A stretch of 64,000 nucleotides of DNA from Pseudopyrenochaeta lycopersici (GCA_003313425.1 NHZP01000037.1:496001-560000); one strand, 5' to 3'. Counted from the stretch's first letter, positions 49,610-60,480 are shown. Made by a program: numbers and translations. The notes: generated by a model from the letters alone, not told the origin.

Positions 49610-50003
49610 TGTTAAAGATCTAATTAAGTAGTTACAATATAAAGCAACTAGTGTTAACTAGTTAGTATCTTTAGAGTATTCTGTAGATGTGCAGGCTAGG
49701 TTAAAGGTAGAAGTATTAGATAGTAGTATACTTATAGATTGTCTTAAGTTGATTATAATGTGCCATAGGGCCACATTATGCGAGTCTATATACATGATGT
49801 CTCATAGGATTCCTATAAGGCCCCCTCTAGGATTTCTGGGTTTGTCTCCGTCCCATGGGATATAGTCCGTCTTGGCGTGGGTTTTCTGGGATCACGTGAT
49901 CCTGGCGTCATCGGTTAGTTCAGAGGCTCGGTCTCCACGTTGGTCGTCCGTGCCTCTTCCCTTATCCTTATAACCGCCGCCTTCCCACTTCCTGTTCGTA
50001 ATA
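49610..50003 (-). repeat. 5' LTR of Gypsy A3
   Basis: 394 bp, plus-strand ends tgttaaagatctaatt and ctgttcgtaata. Junction with host-like DNA at 50004. The other flank is lost by truncation, so no duplication can be checked. Confidence 0.88.
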
Positions 50004-50630
50004 AATGCACATAACGTGAACCTGGGGGTCTCCAATCGCTTCATCCCTTTTCACCGAGAGGATGGCCCGCACAGATATGCCGAAAGCCTTTTATGGGGTC
50101 CGCCCATTTACGTCTACTTCTGTGCAGGAGTCGCTTTCTTGGCTTGCGCTATCATCAAACATATTCGACAACGCTGGCCCAATCTCTCCAACATGAAGTT
50201 GATCGCAATTGTTTGGATTTCCCAATTTTGTTCTTACTTCATCGTGGAGAACACAATTATCCGACTATCGCACGGTTACGGCTTTCCCAAAACCTACGCG
50301 TCATTGACATTATAGGCCAGTCAGACTGAGCAATTTACTATCTATGAGTCAATACTGGTCGCAACCCTAGGACCATTCTACACGCAGATGCGCCTCTGGG
50401 CATTGAAAGATCCAAGACAAATATCTCCTGTTGAGAAAGGATATGAAAGGTGGCCTGGGATTTTACAAGGTCTAATCCGGGCTTTTGGTGTAATCGGCTT
50501 TTGCGCATTAGCCACCGTCTGCGTCTATCACCTTCCACACAACTGGCTTAGCTGTATTGGAACTCCTAGAGGCTACATACCATCCTACATGGTCCCTGGC
50601 ACAGGAATCAACTCGATGTATCCATACTAG
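50004..50630 (+). pseudogene. AveC-like integral membrane protein, 5'-truncated with one nonsense codon
   Basis: One plus frame runs from the LTR junction to TAG at 50628, broken only by TAG at 50313-50315 (a TGG-to-TAG change would explain it). It shows several hydrophobic helices: WGPPIYVYFCAGVAFLACAI, a KLIAIVWISQFCSYFIV helix, and after the stop YESILVATLGPFYTQMRLW and GLIRAFGVIGFCALATVCVY, then HLPHNWLS. The layout and the YES...P...RxW and NLPxxW-like pattern recall the AveC-like spirocyclase family (PF17198), known in fungi and actinobacteria; I rate that as tentative. The N-terminus was probably removed by the Gypsy A3 LTR. Base composition is normal. Confidence 0.5.
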
Positions 50631-50812
50631 GGTACGAGTTTGCACGAGAATGTTACCTAAGCACTTAGAGTGCCAAGATTGCATTGACCTGGACGTAAGC
50701 AAGCCCTGATGTTGGATAGACAATGTGAGGCGAATTTGTGAGATAAACCAGCAATCAGAATTAAAGATGACTATTCAGATTGGCTCTTTCATACATCAGC
50801 ATACTAATCGTC
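50631..50812. other. Intergenic, nothing recognised
   Basis: Balanced composition, no RIP signature and no motif I can name. Confidence 0.6.
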
Positions 50813-51620
50813 TCAGACACAAACTAGGGTACGTACTGCCTGTGCCATTATGGTATTCATTCTAGCACGTATGATATGAAATATAGAGGCTATCCTGTCA
50901 AAAGTGGACGGGCTTAAGACCAACTTTCTCAAAAGCAAAAATGATTGGGTCTGTGGAGCAAGTACGCATGCTATCGCACAGAACCTAAACGATATGTCGT
51001 TATAAACGCAAATGCTTCTGTTTTTAGATTGCATTTCAAAGCTAGATAGCACTTTCTCTATCTGATCGCTCCGTCCCCTAACACTCCAGAGCATGGCGTG
51101 AAATCTCCGCGTACTGGTCCTCGGGCCCAGAATCAACTGGCGTATCTCGAAACACCTTTCAATCAACAGAACGGCCTCTTTGGTTTTACCGTGAGAATAT
51201 AACATGCATGCCAAGTTGTTCATACTGATTAGCGTGTCTGGATGTCCTTCACCCAGGATCCTCTTTCTCGTTTCCATTACTTGCTCTCCTAGGTCTCCAG
51301 CCTCCTTCTGCCTGTTATGATTATAATACATAAACGCGAACTTGTGTGCACTGATTAGAGTGCCTTGATTTTCTTCGTCTAGAACACTCTTTCTAGTCTA
51401 CATTACTTGTACTCCTAGCTCTTCAGCCTTTGTCTACCTACCCCGATAATTATATGACGAAGCTAGGTTGATTGTACTAGTCAGCGTGTCTCGATGTTCT
51501 TCGCTTATTATCCTATTTCTCCTCTCGATTACTTGCCCTCTTATATCTTCAGCTTCCTTCTATCTACCTCGATTCCTATAAGTACGAGCGAGATTACTTA
51601 TACATAGTGTCCTTCTAAAA
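50813..51620 (-). pseudogene. Kinesin-light-chain-type TPR protein fragment
   Basis: Minus strand, reading from 51620 downward, gives three successive 42-residue TPR units: LARTYRNRGR*KEAEDI, then LASSYNYRGR*TKAEEL, then FAFMYYNHNRQKEAGDL, each followed by a QVMExRKRILGEExPDTL-like segment. 50813-51331 is still open (172 codons); upstream units carry TAG at Trp positions and more AT. Such repeats form the C-terminal ligand-sensing or scaffold part of fungal NLR-like proteins and of KLC-like proteins. The rest was lost where the Tc1-type transposon begins. The C-terminal 80 residues after the TPRs match nothing I know. Confidence 0.75.
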
Positions 51621-51639
51621 GTTCTTACTGCGCTAGTGC

Positions 51640-52247
51640 AACGCGCTCTATTACAACAACACTACCTTAACTTTATAGTATTATAATTATACTACTATAA
51701 CGCTAAATTCTTTAAGAAATAGACTAAAATATACGTAAACGTCCTAATTTAATAGTCTAGTAGTAGAATTAAATTATTAGTATACTATATAGTAGTACTA
51801 TAGTTACTAAAGTTACTAATATATTTAGTTATAGTAAACGTAGTATATATAATATTAAGGAAAAATATTAATAAACTAGTAAAATAATAGATAAGCATTA
51901 TAGTAGTAGACTACTTATACTATTACTTTATTAGAAGAAGATTATCTATTATAAAGTATATATATAGCTAAAAATTACGTATAAAGAGCTAGCTAAAGAA
52001 GGAGTAGTTATAAATCTAAATAGTACTACTCTAAGGCTACTTAGCTATTCTATATTATAGTAGTATCTTAAAAGATAAGGCTTTACTAAATCTCTTTATA
52101 AAAAGTATTTAAAGCTTAATAAATTATATATATTATAGTAGCTTAAGTTCTATAGGAAGTACTTTTATTTCTTATAATATTAGTATACTATATACTTCTT
52201 AGATAAGTACTCTTTTTAGAAAGGCTTAAAGTAAATATAAGAGTAAG
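51640..52247 (+). pseudogene. Tc1/mariner-type transposase, N-terminal half, RIPed
   Basis: Plus-strand pieces: ITYKELAKEGVVINLNSTTL (helix-turn-helix, about 51980), then FYRKYFYFL and FLDKYSF near 52200, where FSDECSF-type catalytic motif is expected (Glu to Lys). The rest resumes at 54101 after pogo P3. Left end not fixed; it starts close to the TPR fragment. Confidence 0.6.
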
Positions 52248-52249
52248 TA

Positions 52250-54098
52250 ACGTATTCTATCATTGAGTGCGCCACACCATCGAGTGAGCCAAAATCTCTT
52301 GGCACCCAACATGACTACTACTACGCGCAATGTCTTAACCAACTCAGTTAAATCAATCCCAAAACGAAGGCAGGATAGAGCTTACTCTCCAGGCTATAAA
52401 TCAGGGCTAATTTAAAAGTGTCCGACGTGCTGCTAAGGCGTTTAACGTTACCCGATTAACCCTGCAGCGAAGATACAACAGAACCCCCGCTTGAGCTAAT
52501 TACCAGCCTAATCGCTAGAAGCTCACGCGCACTAAAGAGCAGACAATCGTCTAATATATCCTTAACCTTAATTCGCGAGGATTTGCGCCCCAGCTGTGTA
52601 AGGTAGCAGATATAGCAGATAAACTGCTGGCTGTACGTAGTAGAGAGCTAGTAGGCAAGCAATAGGTTAAGAGATTTATAACGCGTTCAGATAAGCTTAA
52701 AATAACTTTTAACTAAGCAAAGGACTATCAGAGGATACTCTAGGAAGATCTAGAGAAAATTAGCGCGTAGTTTAAGCTAGTTAAGGACACTAAAGCTAAG
52801 TACGGCGTTTACGACGACAACATGCACAACTTTAATAAAACTAGCTTCCAGATAGGCATTATTAGCTCTATAAAAGTTGTTACAGGCTTAGAGAGACGCG
52901 CTCGACCTGAGCTCGTTCAGCCAGGCGATCGCAAGTAGGTTACAGTTATCTAGAGCATCTGCGCTGCTGGGTACGCAACCCCGCCATTCATTATCTACAA
53001 AGGACGCGTCCATATCTCTGCATAGTACAAGGAGGCAGATATACTGTATAATTAGAAGCTCTTAGTCTCTAAGAACAGCTGGACAAACAACGCACTTAGT
53101 CTTAAGTAGTTAAAGCACTTTAACGCGCATACAAAGGCGCCTCAAGTTAGGGGGTACAGGCTGCTTATCTTAGACAGCCATAAGAGCTATCTTAACTAGG
53201 ATTTTAAAGACTACTGCCTTAAGCACAAGATTCTTACTATCTATATACCACCTCACTTATCGCACATCCTCTAGCTACTTAACGTAGTCTGCTTCTTGCT
53301 GTTAAAGCGCAAGTACTCCTAGCGCGTTCAAGACTTAGCACGCCGGCGCGTCTTCTACATTAATAAAGAAGGCTTTCTCTCCGCCTTTAAAGACGCGTTT
53401 TTTAACGTGTTTACAGAGGAGAACTGTTAAAAGGCCTTTAAGGCGTCAGGACTAGTCCCTATAAACGCGCAGGTAGTATTAGATCGCCTTAAAGTACAGC
53501 TGTGTACCCTGCTAGAACCTCTCCTCCTAGAGACGCCGTAGCAGTCAAAGACTCTAAGCAATACTTAAGAGTTTAGATCTCAATCTAAGCTTATACGCGA
53601 GTCCTTTACTCAGTTACCTATTACAGCGCAGGTAGGCTTCTCTTAGCTTATAAAAGGCGCTGAACTTATACTGCACCAAAACGCTCTACTTGTTGCCCGC
53701 AATTATAAGCTTAAAGAGCAATTAGTAGTAATAACTAAGCAGAAATCGCGCAAAAGGAAGTAGATTTAGTAAGGTGGCACATTAGACTATGGTGTAGCGT
53801 TAGCGCAGGTAGCTGCTAAAGCGTCTGCGGCGTCTTAGCGATCTAAGAAGGCTCGTAGTAGTAGTAATTAAGAAACAGCTTAACTAGCTCTACGGCGCTG
53901 TAGAAATTATAGCAGGACTAGGCACAACGCTCAAACGTGCAAAAAGGATATAGAAGGATCTTCTAAATCTAATATAAGCACAACGTACGTAAGTTCTTTA
54001 TTTAATAGTAATAAAATAGACAATTCGTAACATAAGTTGGTGGTGCTAAGAGATTTTGGCTCACTCGATGGTGTGGCGCACTTGATGATGGAATACGT
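52250..54098 (+). mobile_element. Pogo/Fot1-type transposon P3 with 57-bp TIRs
   Basis: 1,849 bp flanked by TA (52248-52249, 54099-54100). Ends start ACGTATTC; the inverted repeats run about 57 bp through gagtgcgccacaccatcgag and aaaatctctt and differ by a few transitions. Inserted in the Tc1-type transposase. The ACGTA end is shared with P2, although the rest of the TIR differs. CpA content is fair, so RIP was mild. Confidence 0.93.
52330..53990 (+). pseudogene. P3 transposase (HTH_psq, HTH_Tnp_Tc5, DDE_1)
   Basis: The frame from ATG 52330 leads into IELTLQAINQG*FKSVRRAA (psq-type HTH), then RLTLQRRYN. The ATG at 52311 is in another frame and was rejected. The catalytic core: MHNFNKTSFQIG with first Asp now Asn (52834), LLILDSHKSY with second Asp intact (53173), and SHIL*LLNVVCF with third Asp now Asn (53281). 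Stops at Gln/Trp codons. The C-terminal tail is Ala/Lys/Arg-rich and ends near 53990. Inactive. Confidence 0.82.
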
Positions 54099-54100
54099 TA

Positions 54101-54760
54101 TTTTATAATTTATAAAAGAAATAGAAGATAATAATACTTTAAACTTATAGCTATAGTAAGAAGGTAGTATAAATAGTATAAAGTATAATATAGCTAGATA
54201 AATATAAGTATATATAGAAGAGCTCTCTAGTTATAATAGAGCGTAATCTTAATACTCTAAACTATAGATACTCTACTAAAAGTTATATTAAGGCTTTAAA
54301 GAAAGGCCTTTTATAATTATAGTATTATTTATAGCTTTTTATATAAAATAACGCGCGTATATATACAGCTATAGCTATAAAGAGATTTCTAGCTAAGCAC
54401 TATATTAGTATAGTTAACTAGCTACTCTACTTACTTAATCTTAACCTAATTAAGTACCTCTAGTAATATCTTAAAAAGCTTATATATAGATTTTATTTTT
54501 AGTATAATAATTATAGTTAAGCTATAGAAGAGTAAGATAGCTTTTATACTATATTAAAAAGTTACTAGCGTTATATACTAGCTAGCCTAATTTAGCGCTT
54601 TATTATAAGTATACTATAATAAATTAATATATATAAGAAAGCGCGAGGGCAGTAAATAAAATATTAAACTTGTACGTAACTACTACTTTAAAAAAATTAT
54701 ATTATATTATATATTAGCTAAGATTTATAGTGTTAAAGTTTTGTGCCTATATGCTGGTGA
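54101..54760 (+). pseudogene. Tc1/mariner-type transposase, C-terminal half, RIPed
   Basis: Continues the 51640-52247 frame. Around 54440-54640 it reads LNLIKYL*YLKKLIYRFYF (usual LNPIExLWxxLKxxI), then IEE*DSFYTILKSY and KKARGQ near the end, a typical Tc1-like C-terminus. The duplicate TA lies at 54099-54100. Right end near 54735-54760, where composition turns normal; a short aactttaacactataa-like inverted end is possible but not certain. Confidence 0.62.
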
Positions 54761-55387
54761 GGGTAGCTTGTACGTGCGCGGCGAGAACTTTTGGAAGGGC
54801 ACTGTAGTTAGTGTTTCTAAGTGCTCTTCGCCAAGTGCTCGCTTACTCATCTCAATTCACTGAATGTAAGCCATTTCCCCCTCCTCATATTTTCCGTCGC
54901 TGCTGATGCATTTCCCGTAATGCTAGAAGAGATCATCTTCTCCCAGCTTACGTCTTTCTCGAAACCCTACTCTCTGTTTCGAAGGTAATAGTTAAAGCCT
55001 TAATAAAGTCGCTTAGCTTTATAGTCCTGTAGATTATAATACTAAGCCTATTATTGTAGAACACAACATATTACAAAATATATTAAATGTTCTGACTATT
55101 AGGTTCTTGTCCCTCCCCTATTTATCTATGTATCCGCAATTCTCTATGTTTAGGGGTCCTAAGAGACTCAGAGCCGTTCCAAGGTGGTAGTTTTTGAAAA
55201 CCAGAGTGCTAGTCTGCTCTGCCTTAGTTATTTATCTCGTGAACTAGATTGTTTGTGATAGAGACCCCAGTTCTTTTGGCGATTTGAGATGTGCTTATTT
55301 TCAGGGTAGAAGCATAAGCGTACGGCAGAGTTTTCTCCTCACTCTTTGTAATCATTACCTGGGATTTTCTGGTTGTTTCGGATGGTG
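54761..55387. other. Intergenic, host-like, little recognised
   Basis: Balanced composition and no dense RIP except a short AT-rich part at 54985-55095. No coding frame that I would trust. It is the 3' flank of the rhodopsin-domain gene. Confidence 0.55.
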
Positions 55388-56442
55388 TTAGCGCATTTTG
55401 CTCAGTTCGTTGTTTGGATCATTGCCTCGGGTGCCATATTCGGTGGACATTGCCGGGTGATTATCCGACAGTTGGCCCAGCCTTCGAAGCAATTTTTCTA
55501 TGAACAGTCTAGTGTAAGGGACGCAAGCTGCAAGGATACTAGACTATTTAAGTACACATTTTAATATAATCCATATGGGACCAAATTTCAACTTACCCAA
55601 GCTGAAGTTCTATCATCGCGCACAGTGCCAGCCCGACAGCGTCTCTTAGAGTATCACCTGTAACACCATAGGTTTTCGCTAGAAAAGTCTTGTAGATTGA
55701 GGCGCCACTAGCCACAAGACCCAAGCTCATAAGACAAGCAAGTGCAACTTTTTCCCGGAAAGGTAGCTGCATGCGCATAATAAGGGTCAATGGTAGTAAG
55801 GAAAGGATGATGTCCGTCAGGATCGTAACAATCGCGGTGACAATTATGTTAATGTGCATGGCGGCTACTATGCATTTCGGGTTTTTGATAGTATGGTCCC
55901 ATATCGCCGGAAACGGTTTACAGAGACTGAACTGGAAGACGTTGTTTATGATAGCTGTCAAGACTTGGACTACAATCATGACTGACAAGAAAATCCTCCA
56001 GTATATGCCCGAAATGCTTAAGATGCCCGTTTGGACGCGGAAGAGCATGCATACAATACTGATTTTGGTGCATGCCAAAGCCCAGGCAAAGGCAGGTTGG
56101 CCGATAAACAATAACTTCTCGGCCTGCATCATATCTGCTGCAGAGACGTAGTAGTTGTGACGGCCTAACCCGTAGGCAGTGCTAATCACTAATGGTGTCC
56201 ATGTGACAACGTCAAAAGTCTGTGGAGGTTAACGCATTTTCCTGTAGGTTGATTACAAGGCCAGATCTTACAGCCGCTGCTGCGATGAAGTAGTCATCGC
56301 ATTTGAGACGTATAACCGGTTTCACACGAGTGTAGATACGCGCTCCGAACGCACTCCAAGATAGAACATGAAATACTATAATTGTTCCGATAAGCGGCGG
56401 AGCTAAACTAGTGTCTGAATTCGGAGGGGAGCTAGAAGCCAT
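55388..56442 (-). CDS. Rhodopsin-domain integral membrane protein (SAT4/PTH11-like), three exons
   Basis: Exons on the minus strand: 56442-56272, 56219-55597, 55538-55388; introns of 52 bp (GTAAGA...CACAG) and 58 bp (GTAAGT...TCTAG). Joined length is 945 bp, 314 residues, with no internal stop. ATG at 56442 gives MASSSPPNSDTSLAPPLIG and starts the first helix IIVFHVLSWSAFGARIY. CDDYFIAAAA, TWTPLVISTAYGLGRHNYY, LACTKISIVCMLFR and the helix pair near IINNVFQFSLCKPFPAIWD match the fungal rhodopsin-like family of seven-helix plasma-membrane proteins, which includes PTH11-type receptors. It is somewhat shorter than many members and has a short cytosolic tail. This is the only clearly intact gene in the window; RIP did not reach it. 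The ligand cannot be told. Confidence 0.82.
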
Positions 56443-57450
56443 GTTGATCGTGAAATTGCGACTATGGAAGCTTGCGATAGATTAAGAGAATTGCGGTAAG
56501 AAATAATTGATAGCAGGAGCGAATCAGGAAGATATCTATTATTTGTGTTAGGATCGATATTGTCAAGGCAGTGACCTGGAGGGTTAATCTGCCACGAACA
56601 ATTAAACCCCTCGCTAAGCTGGCCAGTAGCAATGGCCACAAACCGTGATCGGTGACTGCGCCCCTTGAAGAAAGACGGGTCGGATCTTCTAAGCAGAGGG
56701 GCTCGAGACGCTCGTAAAAAAAGCAAAGTAAGTTTCGAGACTGCGGGCTGACGAAGATCTTTTGCATTGATTCATATGGCGGTGCATGTGTGAGACCTCC
56801 CTTAAAACCAGCACTAGGTCTTGAGTAACACATAACGTCAATATTTCAAAGGGTACAAGACAGGATAAGAACTAATCTCTACGATTGCCAATGTTACTAT
56901 CTGCTTACTTACTAAACGCACTGGCTGTGTTTCAATGGACTGATTACTGTGCTGCTCTTTATTGCAGCTGACGGCATCAGCCAGTGCTTGTAATTGGACA
57001 AAGTAATGGTAAATAAGCGGCAACCGGACCTGCTTTAAGAAGACAAAACTGAAAAGGGAAGAAAGCCGATTAAAGTAGATCTCAAGTCCAATGTAAGCCA
57101 GCGAATCAAACTGACCCGGAGAAGCAGCCCGCTACAATAAGCCACTGGGGGATGAAGGAAGCACTTCCCCGTATATACTTCGCTCTGGGCCCCTGCAAAA
57201 GCAAACACAGCAGCCTGTTACGATCATCACTACTCGCACTGGAGTCCCAGCACAATGAGTTGAAAAGTCCGCACACGCTTGAGTCGACGCACGGTGATAT
57301 TTGAAGATTTGCAGGATATTGGCACTATGAGTCTTCCAACATGCATCAATTGAACGGTAGCAGTGCGCTCGTGAAGCTTCGATCGACGATGCAGCATATA
57401 ATCCTCACCAACAATAGTTTCCCTGCCGCTAGCACTGAGGCATTGTTGAT
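56443..57450. other. Upstream region of the rhodopsin-domain gene
   Basis: About 1 kb of balanced composition. Several short minus-strand open frames (within 56403-57023) share no family motif and overlap each other, so I treat them as chance. Contains the 5' control region of the minus-strand gene. Confidence 0.5.
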
Positions 57451-57514
57451 TTAGGGGGCTGTCATTGCGCGAGGATCCAAGTCATGCACCCGGGAATCCC
57501 GAGGCGCCCCGAAG

Positions 57515-57620
57515 GCCGCGACCAATGAAACACCTGACACCAACTCATTTCTCATCAACACCATTCCATTTACTTTCCTCATCTCCCCCCTCCTCACCTG
57601 TCCTATCATCAGCACCATTG
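57515..57620 (+). promoter_or_regulatory. Candidate fungal promoter: CCAAT and pyrimidine tract
   Basis: CCAAT at 57522-57526, followed by a C/T-rich stretch (about 57541-57612, with tttcctcatctcccccctcc), common just upstream of fungal transcription starts. It could drive the 59-residue gene, though the distance to that ATG (about 260 bp) would require a long leader or an upstream exon. Confidence 0.35.
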
Positions 57621-57883
57621 ATGCGATACGAGGTGACGACGCCCTGGTCGGCAACACGATGCGTCACGAAATAAGCATGACCGTCAGCGGACGACCCTGG
57701 CACAATAGCCGATGAGCGTGTGCATAGTGTCTTGACCTTTGCGACGGAGACAAAGCCACTCGAGGAGGAAATTAATGGTTTTTTGTCGCTGGCGCATCCC
57801 ATCGCTTGCTAACGCTGGCGTTCTCGATTTGCTCCGCCAGGGGGCACTCTCGTCGAATTCTATGTACACTCACCACCGCAAAG

Positions 57884-58107
57884 ATGCCGAGCTCGATCGT
57901 AAGACAGTGGGGAATGACATTGTCATGCGGAAGTGCAGGCAGAGCGTATTACCTTAAATCACTGAAATACAACATTTTCTTCGTTATAGGTACCGAGTCC
58001 GTAAGGAGGTGGACTTTAATGGGGGATATCTGTGCGCGGAGTGTTGGGATGAAGAGTTCCGCTTCTTTAGCAATGACCATGAGGCGGCGGAAGCGATAGG
58101 GCTGTAG
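57884..58107 (+). CDS. Candidate 59-residue protein with CxxC motif, two exons
   Basis: Exon 1 57884-57945, intron 57946-57989 (44 bp, GTATTA...TTATAG, with a tcactgaaa branch-like site), exon 2 57990-58107. Splicing joins SCGSAGRA to YRVRKEVDFNGG in frame, then YLCAECWDEEFRFFSNDHE, and ends at TAG 58105. The CAEC pair with the earlier Cys gives a possible half or full zinc ribbon. Acidic, Trp/Phe-rich C-terminus looks protein-like rather than random. The downstream part is open in one frame and unspliced reading hits a stop at once, which supports the intron. No family recognised; upstream exons are possible. Confidence 0.4.
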
Positions 58108-58261
58108 AGGATCCATTTAATAAAGCACTGCGGGACAGTCAGTATCTATTTTGACCGAGGCAGGGGTGGACGTACCAGAAAGTTGTCGACTGAACCATGC
58201 TTACCTATCTCGATCGTCTTAAGAAACTCCACCGAAATAATCAACTGTGACTTACCGAGGC
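58108..58261. other. Intergenic before pogo P4
   Basis: Balanced composition; contains aataaa near 58120, a possible poly(A) signal for the 59-residue gene. Confidence 0.4.
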
Positions 58262-60480
58262 TCACCTCGTAACGCCCGGCCCCTCGTAACGCCCGCTCCT
58301 TAACAATTGCACGGTTTTTTCAACACCACGTATCTCAACTAATATGGACCCAATTATAGATGCGCTTACAGCTATCAACTCCTTAGAGTCTGGAGAAGAT
58401 ATTAATTACACAAAATTGGCGAATACCTATGGCGTCGACCGTAGAACGATCGCAAGGCGGCACCAGCTCATTTCAACCTCGCGAGAAGTCAAAGCTCAAA
58501 ATTAACAAAATCTCCATCCACACTAAGAAAAGGAGCTTATCTAGTACATTATCCAGCTTACTAAGTAAGGCCTGCTACCTAGTAAGGCTATAATTTAAAA
58601 CTTTACGTCTTAAATAGCTAAAAAAGAGATTAGAAAGAACTAGGTTAATTACTTTATTAAGCAGCATAGTATCTATCTTATCTCTTAATATATAGTTAGT
58701 ATAGATAACAGCTACTATAAGGCTAATTCCTTTAATAAGTATAGCCTCTATTTTAAGCTTTTAGATAATAAGATTAAGTAATATAAGATAGAAGCTTAGC
58801 ATATATATAATATAGATAAAAAGGGGTTCCTATTAGGAGTAATAGGCAGGTTAAAAAGGATATTTAGCAGAACCTTATATAAGCAGAGGAACTATAGATT
58901 CTTAATCTAGGGTAGTAATAGAGAGTATATTACCTTAATAGCTTACATCTACGCAGATAGATTATCTCTAGAGCCTACCCTAATATTTTAGTTAGCCTTA
59001 TACTTAATCTAAGATAGCTAGCTATAAGAGTTTAATCCTAAGAATAATTAAGCTTCCTTTACTTTATCTCTTTTAAGATAAATAAATAATAATATAGGCT
59101 AAGTATAGCTAAAACAGGTGTTTAATTATAATACTAAGGTAAAAGCTTAATTCTTCTATTAATTACTTATCCTTAATAGCTATAGATCTTATATTTCTAT
59201 AGATTTTATTAACTATTATAACTAAAATAAGGTCCTCCTAGCTAGCTATTCTCCTTACTTAACCTATAGCTTATAGCTACTTAACGCAAGTATATTTAAG
59301 CCTCTCTTACTCATATACTTAGAGGAGATCTTATAGTTTATAGAGAGAAGCTAGAAGCTAGTCTCTATTAGTAAAAGAGACTTCTATCCTTTCTTTAAAG
59401 TAGCCTAAGTAGCTTTATTTAAAAAGGAGACTATCCTTAAGGCCTTTAAGGTAACTAGCCTATTACCCTTTAATCTTAAAGTTATCCTTAAAAAGTTTAA
59501 TACTAGGCTAGCTATATAAGAGAATATAAGTAATAGTAAGTCTTTAAAGTTAAGTGCTAAGAATTAGAGGGAGCTAGAAGCGCTAGTACGCTACGTTATT
59601 ACGCATTATAAGAATAAAGGGGCTAGAAAGCTTACTAAGATCTTTTACTATATCTATACTAAAAAGGCTATCTTTAAGTATAAAGTAATAGCTATAAGAG
59701 GCGCTCTTATTTATAAGAGAAAGTGTAGGAAGTAGAGTAAGGTCCTCTTATTATAGCTAGATAAGGACTATTATAGTAGTACTGTATTCTAGTTACTTAA
59801 GAAATTAAAGAAGGCACGTAAATAATAGGAGGCTAGAGCTTATAAGGAGGAGGAGTAGTAATACTAAAAGCTTAAAGTAGCTAAGTATTATAAGGAGTAA
59901 AAGCAGGCTAAGGCTAAGATAGTTTAAGTAAGGTAAGTAGCTAGGGCTAAAGCTAGGTTACTAAGGCAGAGGGAAAAGGTAGATTAAGCTGCTAATTAGG
60001 CCGCTAGGCGGGCTGCTTATAAGGCTGCAAAATAACTTAAATAAGCTCTTAAATTATCCTAAAAAAGAAAAAAGAGTAGCTTTAAAACTACTATAAAGGC
60101 TGTTACTAGAAAAAGGTAGGTTATAAGGCCTCGCAGTTGTAAGAAGGCCGCAGGTGCAGAATTAGGCCTACCGCCTGTTTTATCACGTAGCGGCCGCGAA
60201 ATTAAAGTTCCTATCAAGTACTAGTAGCTCTAGATAGCTATTAGCCTTATAACTCGATCTACTAGAAAAAATCGCGATAATAGCTATAGTATGAGGCTCA
60301 ATAGCCTTAAGTTTGTTGATCTATCGGTTGCAAAAATCAGGGAATTCCTTGGCGCCATCGCGTAATTCCTACAACGCGCTCAAATCACACCAAAACAACG
60401 CGTTCTCGTGAATCCGCCAATGCACCCTTCTAAACTAGTTCTTCAACGCGAAGTAAGTTATTAGGCTGTAGGATAAGTCT
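58262..60480 (+). mobile_element. Pogo/Fot1-type transposon P4 (right end not found)
   Basis: The left end contains a direct repeat of cctcgtaacgcccg (about 58267-58299) ahead of the transposase. No inverted copy was found downstream, so the element is truncated or its right end lies elsewhere. The first 240 bp and the last 170 bp are not RIPed, while the middle is. Confidence 0.65.
58344..60221 (+). pseudogene. P4 transposase (pogo HTH + DDE_1)
   Basis: 626 codons in one frame from ATG 58344, interrupted only by TAA/TAG. N-terminus MDPIIDALTAINSLESGED then INYTKLANTYGVDRRTIARR (helix-turn-helix) is intact. Catalytic core: HIYNIDKKGFLLG (first Asp kept, 58810), LILNSYRSYISID (second Asp to Asn, 59170), YSL*LLNASIFKPL (third Asp to Asn, 59280). 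The tail is Lys/Arg/Ala-rich with a long predicted coiled coil (59800-60050). Close relative of P1. The frame stays open beyond 60221 to about 60470 in less mutated sequence. Confidence 0.78.

Larger units (their letters stand above)
45512..50003 (-). mobile_element. Gypsy A3: 3'-truncated family A element
   Basis: Minus orientation. The 5' LTR is 49610-50003; going down come gag (about 49590-48400, interrupted by solo LTR-D), the Cys/His block, protease, RT (about 46700-46300) and RNase H, ending near the ADALSRR motif at about 45512. Integrase, antisense frame and 3' LTR are missing. The RT region matches A2 very closely, including the [17 protein letters not shown] segment, though stops remain. 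Its 5' LTR inserted into, or lies against, the gene at 50004. Confidence 0.88.

Noticed and set aside
56403..57023. Overlapping minus frames upstream of the rhodopsin-domain gene
   Set aside because: Mutually overlapping, no recognisable motif, and likely promoter DNA.
57451..57869. Overlapping short frames on both strands
   Set aside because: No family motif; the region has promoter-like CCAAT and pyrimidine features instead.
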